DNA of 64,000 nucleotides, from contig JAIQFN010000029.1 of the NCBI GenBank assembly GCA_020073265.1, positions 1 through 64,000 of the forward strand. The letters are read 5' to 3'. Below the pieces are notes generated by a model, which was given only the letters and a program-made list of their open reading frames with translations, did no database searches and was not told the DNA's origin. The position numbers and the translations under genes were made by a program. Source of the DNA: Terriglobia bacterium. GTDB taxonomy: Bacteria; Acidobacteriota; Terriglobia; Bryobacterales; Bryobacteraceae. Of this stretch, positions 26,228 to 33,825 are shown in pieces (within the stretch, counting starts at the first letter, position 1; the number at the start of each line of letters is the position of its first letter).

Positions 26228-26967
26228 CCAGGAAGCATTCAGAATCCGGCGTCACTCTGATGGAGCTGCTCATTGCCATCACGCTGCTGAGCACGCTTTC
26301 GGTGGGGATTCTGCTTTCGTTGCGCGTCGGCTTGAGCGCCATGAACAAGGCCGATTCCAAGCTGATGAGCAACCGGCGCGTGACCAGCGTGGAACGCATT
26401 CTCGAAGAGCAGATCGAGGGGATCATGCCGGTCACCGCGAATTGCCATCCTCCAGGCGGAGCGGGGCCGGCCCCGCCCATCAGTTTCTTTCAAGGCGAAG
26501 CGAGCTCCATGCGGTTCGCTTCCACCTACTCGCTGCAGCAGGGATCGCGCGGCCTGCCCATGATCCTCGAGTTCCAGGTCATCCCAGGCGAGAACAACCA
26601 GGGAGTGCGGCTGGTGGTGAACGAAATTCTGTACACCGGCCCAGGCGGCGCCGGCCAGCTCTGCACGGGCTTCGGACCGGATCCGGCCACCGGCATTCAA
26701 GGGCCGCGATTCGTGCCCATTCAGGTGGGCGCGAACTCCTTCGTGCTGGCCGACAAGCTGGCCTATTGCCGCTTCAGTTTTCGCGATCCCGGGACGCCGC
26801 CCCAGGCGCCGGCCTGGATCGTGCGCTGGACCAAGCCGCTGCTTCCCAACGCCGTCCGCATCGAGATGGCGCCGCTCACGCCCGATCCGGCCCGCCTCCA
26901 GCCGGTCACTCTCACGGTGCCGGTTCGAGTGACGCGGCACCCGCTGGAGCCGTATGAGAACAACTAG
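26224..26967 (+). CDS. gspJ: Minor pseudopilin, GspJ type
   Basis: 247 residues from a TTG that overlaps the gspI stop. The N-terminus ESGVTLMELLIAITLLSTLSVGIL is a prepilin segment cut after SG, with Glu at +5. The C-terminal half (LEFQVIPGENNQGVRLVVNEILY, then FSFRDPGTPPQAPAWIVRW) resembles the GspJ beta-domain. Similarity is weaker than for GspG, but order and length agree. Confidence 0.8.
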   Translation: MTRKHSESGVTLMELLIAITLLSTLSVGILLSLRVGLSAMNKADSKLMSNRRVTSVERILEEQIEGIMPVTANCHPPGGAGPAPPISFFQGEASSMRFASTYSLQQGSRGLPMILEFQVIPGENNQGVRLVVNEILYTGPGGAGQLCTGFGPDPATGIQGPRFVPIQVGANSFVLADKLAYCRFSFRDPGTPPQAPAWIVRWTKPLLPNAVRIEMAPLTPDPARLQPVTLTVPVRVTRHPLEPYENN

Positions 26968-27937
26968 GCGGCAAGGAACCGCATTGCTGGCGGTGCTGTG
27001 GCTCTCGGCGGCGCTCTCGGCGATCGCTTTCACGGTGGCCAGCACGGTTCGGGCCGAGACCGAGCGCACCTCCACCGACGTCGATGCGCTGCGGGCCGGC
27101 TATCTGGCCGCCGGCGCCGTGGATCGTGCGCTGCTCTACATCCAGTGGGGTCCCACCTACCGCAACCCGGACGGATCGCCGCGGTATTTCAGCAATCCGA
27201 CTCCGCTGATCAAGCTGGAGTTTCCAACCGGGGAGGCCAGCGTCGAGATCATCCCCGAATCCGCCAAGCTCGACGTCAACAAGGCCGTGCCGCAGGAGCT
27301 CATGAATCTGCTGCTGGCCCTGGGAGTGGATCCGGGCCGGGCCCAGACCATCACGGCGGCCATCCTGGACTGGCGCTCCCCGACGCCCGGCGAATCCTTT
27401 ACCCAGTTCGATCAACATTACTTGTCGCTCGCGCCGTCTTTTCGGGCCCGCCATGCGTCCTTTCAAGAGATTGAGGAATTGTTGCTGGTGGAAGGAGTGA
27501 CGCCGGACTTGTTTTACGGAAGTTACACGCGCGATGCGGAAGGCGACCTGGTGCGCCACGCCGCGCTGCGGGATTGCCTGTCGGTCTATGGATCCAGAGG
27601 CCCCATCGATGCGAACACCGCCGAACCGGCCGTGATGCAGGCCGTCGGCGTAGGCGCCAATGTCGCGGCGGCCCTGGTCACCCGGCGTCTCGCTGGGCCG
27701 TTTCGAGATCGTAAGGAGATTGATCCCTTCCTGAGCGGCGGCCCGGGCGCGGCCAGGATCACCATCGCGCCCAGCTCGATTGCGACCCTGCGTGCCACCG
27801 CCCGGCTGCGCCTGGCCAACGGACAGTTGGCCGATGTTCAAAGGACCGTATCCGCCTTGGTCAAGTTTCTCGGATCGGAATACGACGCTCCGTTCCACAT
27901 CATGCGCTGGTACGACAACGTTGCGGCTCCCCAATGA
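26954..27937 (+). CDS. gspK: Minor pseudopilin, GspK type
   Basis: 327 residues, 14 bases overlap with gspJ. The leader MRTTRRQG is followed by TALLAVLWLSAALSAIAF, and, as is usual for GspK, Glu at +5 is absent. The body contains SAKLDVNKAVPQELMNLLLALG and later GPIDANTAEPAVMQAVGVG, the SAM-like helix-hairpin repeats of GspK. LDWRSPTPGE fits the D-W-R-D-x-D region. It caps the pseudopilus tip. Confidence 0.88.
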   Translation: MRTTRRQGTALLAVLWLSAALSAIAFTVASTVRAETERTSTDVDALRAGYLAAGAVDRALLYIQWGPTYRNPDGSPRYFSNPTPLIKLEFPTGEASVEIIPESAKLDVNKAVPQELMNLLLALGVDPGRAQTITAAILDWRSPTPGESFTQFDQHYLSLAPSFRARHASFQEIEELLLVEGVTPDLFYGSYTRDAEGDLVRHAALRDCLSVYGSRGPIDANTAEPAVMQAVGVGANVAAALVTRRLAGPFRDRKEIDPFLSGGPGAARITIAPSSIATLRATARLRLANGQLADVQRTVSALVKFLGSEYDAPFHIMRWYDNVAAPQ

Positions 27938-29241
27938 CCGGAATCGACCTGGGAAAATGGCTGGCCCTCGGGACGGCCGTCGGAATCGAGATCGGGCGCG
28001 ACAGCCTGACCGCAACCGTGGTGCGCGTCCGGCCGTGGGGCGCTCGCATTCTTGGCGAGATCACGCTGCACGGCTTTCGCGAGCAGCCCGCCACCGAGTG
28101 GGGCGCCACCTACGCCGCCTTCTTGAAGAAGCTTGGCGTGGCGCATCTGGCCGCCGCCGTGTTGCTGCCGCGCGATGAAGTGATGGTCCGGCAGATCGCT
28201 TTGCCCGGCGTTTCCAACAAAGACCTCGCGGCCGCCATCCGCTTCGAGATCGATTCGCTGAATCCCTATTCGGAAGAAGAAGCGGTTTTCGACTGGGCGC
28301 GCATCGGAAAAAGCTCCACGGTCCTGGTGGGCGCCACGCGACGCTCGACGCTCGAACGCTTTCAGACGCTGTTCGCCGAAGCGGGCGTGAAAGTGGCGTC
28401 GTTCACCTTCTCGGCGCCGGCCATTTATTCCGCGCTGCGCCTGCTCGCGGCCCCCGCCGACGGCTTCCTGCTGCTCGAAGAGCACGGGGACGAGCTGGAG
28501 ATCTACGGCGAGAGCGCATCTCGTCCGCTGTTTTCGGCGCGCCTGGATGGATCCGCGGCGCGGGCCCGCAACCTGGCGGTGGCCGAGTTGAGACTTCCGC
28601 CGGAAACCGAACCGGCCGCGTTGCACGACGCTTTGCCCAGGCCCCAAGCGGCTCCCGCGGACTTCGATATCGCTCAGGCGGCCTTGTCCTACGCCACCGC
28701 GCTGGCCGGCACGAGCCTGCTTCCACCTCTGGCCGTGAATCTGCTGCCCCGCGAGCAACGCCGCTCCAGCTCGCGCCTGCGCTTTGTTCCGACCATCGCG
28801 CTGGCGACGACGGTAGTGCTGCTGTCCGGCGCCGTGCTGGCCTATCCGAAATACGCCGACCGCCACTACCTCGGCGCGCTGCAATCCGAAATCCGCGGCA
28901 TCGAGCCCCGGGCGCGAAGAGCGGTCGAACTGGATCGCCAGATCGCCGTGGCGCGCAACCGCACCCAGACGCTCGACAATTTCCGCCGGCGCAGCAAAGA
29001 AGACCTGGACGCGCTCAAGGAAGCGACCGAGCTGTTCGCGCCGCCCACCTGGATGTCTTCGTTCCAGCTCACGCGCGATTCGCTGACCATTCAGGGCCAG
29101 GCCGAGCAGGCCGCGGCTCTGCTCAAATTGCTCGACAGCTCGCGGCAGTTCCGCGGCTCCAGCTTCACCAATGGGCCGGCCAAGAGCGCGGACGGAGAAT
29201 TATTCGGCATCCACGCTCAGAGACAGGGAGTGACGCCGTGA
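27934..29241 (+). CDS. gspL: Type II secretion protein GspL/PilM-like
   Basis: 435 residues. An actin-like cytoplasmic half (GTAVGIEIGRDSLTATVV, LPRDEVMVRQIALPGVSNKDLAAAIRFEID) is followed by one membrane helix (TIALATTVVLLSGAVLAYP, about 288-306) and a periplasmic ferredoxin-like part with PilN-like features (APPTWMSSFQLTRDSLTIQGQ). So it seems to combine PilM- and PilN-like pieces, as GspL does. ATGA overlap with gspK. Confidence 0.82.
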   Translation: MTGIDLGKWLALGTAVGIEIGRDSLTATVVRVRPWGARILGEITLHGFREQPATEWGATYAAFLKKLGVAHLAAAVLLPRDEVMVRQIALPGVSNKDLAAAIRFEIDSLNPYSEEEAVFDWARIGKSSTVLVGATRRSTLERFQTLFAEAGVKVASFTFSAPAIYSALRLLAAPADGFLLLEEHGDELEIYGESASRPLFSARLDGSAARARNLAVAELRLPPETEPAALHDALPRPQAAPADFDIAQAALSYATALAGTSLLPPLAVNLLPREQRRSSSRLRFVPTIALATTVVLLSGAVLAYPKYADRHYLGALQSEIRGIEPRARRAVELDRQIAVARNRTQTLDNFRRRSKEDLDALKEATELFAPPTWMSSFQLTRDSLTIQGQAEQAAALLKLLDSSRQFRGSSFTNGPAKSADGELFGIHAQRQGVTP

Positions 29242-29831
29242 CGATTCAAGAGCGGGACAAACGCGCGCTGCTGATCCTGGGCGGCGCTTTGCTCATCGGG
29301 TTCCTGTATTGGATCGCCACCCGGTCGCCCAGCGCTGCCCCCAACGCCGCCGTTGCGGTGGACACCGTGGAGCGGGCCGAAAGGCGCCTGGCCACGCTGC
29401 GGACCGCGCTCGCCACCGTGGATGGCAAGGAAGCCAACTTGAAGCAGGCCTCGGCCGAATTGGCCGACCGCGAGAAAGGCCTGATCCCCGGCGATACTTC
29501 CAACCAGGCGCAGGCCCAACTGCTCGAGATCTTCGGCCGGATCGCGAAGCAGCAGGTTCCGCCGATCGAAATACGGCAGGCCGAGTTCGCGCAGCCGCGC
29601 CCCTACGGAGACACCTATGGAGAAGTCTCGGTGGCGGTGACCGTCGATTGCCGCACCGACGAGCTGGTCAACCTGCTGGCGGCGCTCACCCAGCAACCTG
29701 AAATCATCGCCACCCAGGACATCCGGTGTGCCAACTCGAATCCGAAAACCAAGAACATGTCCATCCGGCTCACCGTTTCCGGCCTGGTGCCGCGGCGGCT
29801 GGTGCCGGAGAAGAAGGGATTCTCGTTTTGA
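29238..29831 (+). CDS. gspM: Type II secretion protein GspM/PilO-like
   Basis: 197 residues from a GTG overlapping the gspL stop. A short cytoplasmic N-terminus, one membrane helix (ALLILGGALLIGFLYWIA, about 8-26), a coiled-coil (AERRLATLRTALATVDGKEANLKQ) and a ferredoxin-like periplasmic domain (YGEVSVAVTVDCRTDELVNLLAAL) are the layout of GspM/PilO. It would pair with GspL in the inner-membrane platform. Confidence 0.8.
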   Translation: MTIQERDKRALLILGGALLIGFLYWIATRSPSAAPNAAVAVDTVERAERRLATLRTALATVDGKEANLKQASAELADREKGLIPGDTSNQAQAQLLEIFGRIAKQQVPPIEIRQAEFAQPRPYGDTYGEVSVAVTVDCRTDELVNLLAALTQQPEIIATQDIRCANSNPKTKNMSIRLTVSGLVPRRLVPEKKGFSF

Positions 29832-30565
29832 CCCGCAAGCTGATCGCGCTGGACTTGCTGCTGCTGGCCGTAGTTGCGTTGCTGGCGGTCCAGGTGCGCC
29901 GCGAATGGCTGGCTGCGAAAACGCGCGACCATGCCGTGCTGGCGAAGAAAATCAATGCCACGCCGGCGCAGCCGCTGGCGCCTTTGCCGAAGCCCGAGCC
30001 GCTGACCGCCGCCGCGTATGAAGCGGTGGCCGGCAGGAATCTGTTCTCGAAGGACCGCAGCTCCAACGTGATTATCGACGTGACTCCTCCGCTGCCTCCC
30101 AAGCCCGTTCCGCCCTTTCCCGTGGCGCACGGCGTGATGTTGTGGGAAGGCGTGCCGCCCACCGTGGTGTTGAGTGAGAACGTGCGCGGGGCGCAAAAGG
30201 GATATCATCCCGGCGACACCATCGGCCAGTGGCAGATCGTCTCGGTGGACAACCAGTATCTGGTGTTGCAGTGGGATGGCAAGGAGTTCAAGAAGCGGCT
30301 GGATGAGCTGCTGGATAAGACCACGCTGGTTGCCGAAGCCCCCGCGGCAGGGTCCGCGCCCGTTGTTCAGACGTCTTCGGCGCCGCTGGTGCAGTCGTTT
30401 TCATCCAAGACCTCCAGCGGTCCCGGCGAAATCGATATGGGTGGAGGCGTCAAAGCCTGCGTGGCTGGCGATACCGCGCCGGCCGGCGCCGTTGTGGGCG
30501 GACTGAAGAAGGTAGTGAGCGCCACTCCGTTCGGATCAGTCTGCCGTTGGGAACCAGTCAAGTAA
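29828..30565 (+). CDS. gspC: Type II secretion protein GspC-like
   Basis: 245 residues from the TTG that overlaps the gspM stop; the longer frame from 29726 would overlap gspM by 100 bases and is rejected. One N-terminal membrane helix (LIALDLLLLAVVALLAVQV) is followed by YEAVAGRNLFSKDRSSNVII, the F-x-x-x-R-N-L-F motif of the GspC homology region. AHGVMLWEGVPPTVVLSE and GYHPGDTIGQWQIVSVDNQYLVLQWDGK are the small HR-domain that contacts GspD. No PDZ domain. Its place late in the operon, beside gspD, is unusual but logical. Confidence 0.78.
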   Translation: MTRKLIALDLLLLAVVALLAVQVRREWLAAKTRDHAVLAKKINATPAQPLAPLPKPEPLTAAAYEAVAGRNLFSKDRSSNVIIDVTPPLPPKPVPPFPVAHGVMLWEGVPPTVVLSENVRGAQKGYHPGDTIGQWQIVSVDNQYLVLQWDGKEFKKRLDELLDKTTLVAEAPAAGSAPVVQTSSAPLVQSFSSKTSSGPGEIDMGGGVKACVAGDTAPAGAVVGGLKKVVSATPFGSVCRWEPVK

Positions 30566-30574
30566 AGGAAAACT

Positions 30575-31027
30575 ATGAAGACCGTCACATTGATTTTGCT
30601 CGCTGCTGTGTTCGCGTTCGCCGAGGATCGGCCTAAACCCAAGCAGGACGTCCCGCCGGCCAGTTCGCAGAACGCTTCGCAATCCATTCCTTCCGGCGCC
30701 GTTCAGGTGGAGCCGTTTCTGTACCGCTACACCGACGCGCAAGGAAAAACCTGGATGTACCGCCGCACTCCATTCGGCGTGTCGAAATGGGAGGACCAGC
30801 CGGCGGCTGCTCCCCAGACCGCGGCTGCGGAAGCCGATCCCGTCACGGCAACTGACCTGGGCGACAGCGTGCGGTTCGAACGCAAGACACCGTTTGGAAC
30901 CAACCAGTGGGTCCGCAAGAAGAGCGAGCTGACCGCGGAGGAGCAAGCCATGCTGGCCCGTTCCAAAGACCACGCGGCCGCGGCACCGGCCGGTCAGTCA
31001 TCCAGCAAGACCACGGAGAAGCGCTAG
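30575..31027 (+). CDS. Small exported protein between gspC and gspD
   Basis: 150 residues. MKTVTLILLAAVFAFAED is a signal peptide, without a lipobox cysteine. The mature part contains two imperfect copies of a motif (RYTDAQGKTWMYRRTPFGVSKW and VRFERKTPFGTNQWVRKK) sharing K/R-x-TPFG-x-x-x-W. The same TPFG appears at the end of the preceding gspC product (VSATPFGSVCRW), suggesting a shared element. It could act as a pilotin- or GspS-like partner of the secretin, which is inference from position only. Confidence 0.75.
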   Translation: MKTVTLILLAAVFAFAEDRPKPKQDVPPASSQNASQSIPSGAVQVEPFLYRYTDAQGKTWMYRRTPFGVSKWEDQPAAAPQTAAAEADPVTATDLGDSVRFERKTPFGTNQWVRKKSELTAEEQAMLARSKDHAAAAPAGQSSSKTTEKR

Positions 31028-33303
31028 TGCGAGCCGAACCCCTGGGCCGCATGCTGGTCCTGAGCTGCGCGATGGCCGTTGGCGCGGCGGGTCAACTGCG
31101 GCAACCGCCACCGTCTTCGCAGCCCTTTCAGCCGGTCCCGCAGCAGGAGCAGCAACCCGCGCGGCCACCTGCTCCGGGTCCAGCGCAAGCCCCAGCCCAG
31201 CCCGGCCAGCCACCTCAAGGCGCGGCGCCACAGCCCGCCGCTCCCGCCGGCCCTCCCACCGTGTTCGGCGGCTTGTCGCTGAACAATGTTTCCCTCACCG
31301 AAGTGATCGACCTGCTGGCGCGCCAGTTGAAGATCAATTACATGCTGGATCCGCGCGTGCGCGGCGGAGTGATCCTCAACACCTATGGTGAGACCAAGGA
31401 CATCGACACGCGCTCGCTGCTCGACACCATCCTGCGGCTCAACGGCGCCGGCATGGTGAAGCAGGGCGACATCTACCGCATCGTTCCCCTCACCGATATT
31501 TCGCACCTGCCGCTCGCGCCCGAGACCAAGACCGACTCGCAAAGCATCGAGCAAGACGACCAGCCCATGTTCAACCTGATCTTCCTCAAGTACGTAACCG
31601 CGGAAGAGCTGATGGCTGTGTTGAAGCCCTTCGTCGGCGAGGGCGCCACCATCGGCACCTACCCGCCCGCCAACCTGCTGCTGCTTCTGGACAGCCGCAG
31701 AAGCATGCGCCGCACCATGGACCTGGTGGCCATGTTCGACAGCGATCAACTGGCCAACCAGCGCGTGCACGTCTTCGATGTGAAGAACGGCCGTCCTTCG
31801 GATATTTCGAAAGAGCTGGAGAACATCGAGAAGTCGATCTCGATGTCGGAGAAATCGTCGCCCATCAAGTTTCTTCCCATCGATCGAATCAACACCATCA
31901 TTGCCGTGGCGCCCAATCCGGGCGCGTTCGTCGAAGTCGGAAAGTGGCTCGACAAACTGGACACGCCGCCCAAGGTGACCGCCGGCGCCGTCAACGACTA
32001 CGTCTATCGGGTTCGCTATGGCGACGCCATGTCCATCAGTTGTTCCATTCAGGCGTTGTACGGGCAACTAGCCGGCTCGTCCGGCCAGTTCTCGATCATG
32101 AGTTGCATGGGGATGGGCATGGGTGGCTTCGGCGGCGGATTCGGCGGCGGCATGGGCGGCGGCTTCGGTGGAATGGGTGGAGGTTTCGGCGGAATGGGCG
32201 GCGGATTCGGCGGCGGCATGGGCTACGGCGGCGGCATGAACGGAGGCGGTGGCTACGGCGCATACGCCCAGCCCAGCTTCACGCAAAACTCACCCAGTCC
32301 CTTCTCGCCTCAAAACACCAGCGCCAATCAGCAGCAGCCGGGCGCGACGGGCGGAACCGACCTTACCGGACAGTATCTTGGAAACGCGCCGGGTTCCGCG
32401 TACGCTCCCACGCACGTGCCCCGCGTGGTCGCGAATCCGTTGAACAACACGCTGCTCATTCAGGCATCGCCGCAGGAGTACGAGAACATTTTGAAGCTGA
32501 TGAAGGATCTGGACGTCCCGCCGCGCCAGGTGTTGATCGAAGCCAAAATATACTCGGTGGACCTGACGCACGCCTTCTCCAGCGATGTGAAAGCGGCCCT
32601 GCAACTGGTTTCGGGCAAGACTCCCCACACGTTCCTGGGCGACTTTGGCGGCGGGATCACGAACCTCTCCACCGCGACGCTGGTCGGCAAGAGCCGCGAG
32701 CTTCTGGCCGCGGTCCAGCTTCAAGAGAATGAGAGCCGCGCCAAAGTTCTCTCCGCCCCGGCGGTGATCGCGACCGACAGCATTCCGGCCACCCTCAATG
32801 TCGGCACCGCGGTCCCGACCCTGACCGCGCAAGCCGTCACCGGAGCGCAGTCCGGCGGCAATTCGCTGTTTGCAAATTCGATTTCCAATCAGAACACCGG
32901 TGTCACTCTGAACATCCTGGCGCGCGTGACGCCCAGCGGCGTTGTCACGCTGGTGATCAACCAGCAGGTCAGCGATCCCACGGCCACCACCACCAGCAAC
33001 ATTCAGTCTCCGTCCTTTTCCAACAAGTCCATTCAGACCCAACTCACTTTGCAGGACGGCGACACCGTCGCGATCGGCGGCATCATCAGCGAAACCAACT
33101 CGGTTTCGAGCAGCGGCATCCCCGTTCTGCACCGCATCCCGATCCTGGGCGCGGCCTTCGGTACCCGCTCCTATAGCAGTGGGCGGTCCGAATTGATCAT
33201 CTTCATGACGCCGCGCGTCATCTACGATACCAACCAGATGGCGGACGCCACCGACGAGCTCAAAACACGGCTCCGGTCGCTCCGCAGAGACGTCAAGGAG
33301 TAG
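31027..33303 (+). CDS. gspD: Type II secretion outer-membrane secretin
   Basis: 758 residues from the GTG at 31027, which overlaps the preceding TAG; the frame back to 30907 is unsupported. A signal-like segment (MLVLSCAMAVGAAG) is followed by a proline/glutamine-rich linker (about 25-75). N0 then begins at LSLNNVSLTEVIDLLARQLKINYML. N1 to N3 follow, with VIAVAPNPGAFVEVGKWLDKLD. N3 is interrupted at about 360-415 by an extreme glycine/methionine/phenylalanine repeat. The secretin core ends with ILARVTPSGVVTLVINQQVSD and VAIGGIISETNS, then VLHRIPILGAAFGTRSYSSGRSELIIFMTPRVI, the family signature. It forms the exit pore. Confidence 0.95.
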   Translation: MRAEPLGRMLVLSCAMAVGAAGQLRQPPPSSQPFQPVPQQEQQPARPPAPGPAQAPAQPGQPPQGAAPQPAAPAGPPTVFGGLSLNNVSLTEVIDLLARQLKINYMLDPRVRGGVILNTYGETKDIDTRSLLDTILRLNGAGMVKQGDIYRIVPLTDISHLPLAPETKTDSQSIEQDDQPMFNLIFLKYVTAEELMAVLKPFVGEGATIGTYPPANLLLLLDSRRSMRRTMDLVAMFDSDQLANQRVHVFDVKNGRPSDISKELENIEKSISMSEKSSPIKFLPIDRINTIIAVAPNPGAFVEVGKWLDKLDTPPKVTAGAVNDYVYRVRYGDAMSISCSIQALYGQLAGSSGQFSIMSCMGMGMGGFGGGFGGGMGGGFGGMGGGFGGMGGGFGGGMGYGGGMNGGGGYGAYAQPSFTQNSPSPFSPQNTSANQQQPGATGGTDLTGQYLGNAPGSAYAPTHVPRVVANPLNNTLLIQASPQEYENILKLMKDLDVPPRQVLIEAKIYSVDLTHAFSSDVKAALQLVSGKTPHTFLGDFGGGITNLSTATLVGKSRELLAAVQLQENESRAKVLSAPAVIATDSIPATLNVGTAVPTLTAQAVTGAQSGGNSLFANSISNQNTGVTLNILARVTPSGVVTLVINQQVSDPTATTTSNIQSPSFSNKSIQTQLTLQDGDTVAIGGIISETNSVSSSGIPVLHRIPILGAAFGTRSYSSGRSELIIFMTPRVIYDTNQMADATDELKTRLRSLRRDVKE
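32110..32272 (+). repeat. Glycine-rich in-frame repeat inside gspD
   Basis: DNA copies of a 9-24 base unit encoding GGFGG-G and MGGG in series (about 55 codons: roughly two thirds glycine, the rest Met, Phe, Tyr, Asn). It corresponds to the known glycine-rich loop in the secretin N3 domain but is longer than in the enterobacterial forms I know. The repeat is prone to length change by slippage. Confidence 0.8.
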
Positions 33304-33431
33304 GGGACTCTGGTACGTCGAATCAGCCAGTTACGAACTCCCGGCTGGCCCGGCCGGAGGGAGCCGCCAGGCGCCAGTCATCCCCTCAAATCACCGTTCA
33401 GTCTGGCCCTTTCCCCGTTGGCTGTAAATTA

Positions 33432-33460
33432 TTGACTCTATAAGGGTCATATGGTCTAAT
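33432..33460 (+). promoter_or_regulatory. Sigma-70-like promoter candidate 1 for the secreted protein at 33826
   Basis: TTGACT at 33432-33437 and TCTAAT at 33455-33460 are 17 bases apart, the ideal spacing. It would give a long leader of about 360 bases. Only sequence resemblance supports it. Confidence 0.4.
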
Positions 33461-33520
33461 AGTGGGCTGGGTCAGCTTAGTAGCATTAGGATCTGATAAT
33501 CGTTTCTTAGTACTTTACGC

Positions 33521-33550
33521 TTGACTTGGTCTTGCGTTGAGTGTTATGAA
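33521..33550 (+). promoter_or_regulatory. Sigma-70-like promoter candidate 2 for the secreted protein at 33826
   Basis: TTGACT at 33521-33526 is followed at 17-18 bases by TTATGAA (33544-33550). The -35 box is the same as in candidate 1, while the -10 box is weaker. Leader of about 270 bases. Confidence 0.35.
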
Positions 33551-33825
33551 TGATTTTGACTGCGTCCAAACGGTTTGGCGGCATTCATCTTTGACGCATG
33601 AATCCCGCGAGCACTGAGATAAGAGAAGTTTAAGAAGAATTTGAGCTAGATGGAGACCAGGAACACAGTTCGAGCAGGACGGCGAGGCGGGGCGGTAGCG
33701 CTCTCGTCCGGGCTGGCTTTGCTGGAGCGCGATTCGCAATCTTCATGACGAGCGTACACTCGAGGCTCAGGTTGAAAAAGAGAACTTCCATCAATTCAAT
33801 TTCAGTTTTTCACAAGGAGAAGGAA

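Larger units (their letters stand above)
33304..33825. other. 522-base intergenic region with promoter-like sequences
   Basis: No convincing gene lies between gspD and the large secreted protein. It is notably A/T-richer than its surroundings from about 33420 on. Short ORFs here look random. Two promoter-like pairs are listed separately. Confidence 0.6.

Noticed and set aside
32110-32272. CRISPR-like or satellite repeat
   Set aside because: The repeats are in frame inside gspD, encode a glycine-rich loop and have no unique spacers.
33515-33739. 74-codon frame in the gap before the secreted protein
   Set aside because: Antisense to promoter-like sequence, without start context or similarity that I can recognise.
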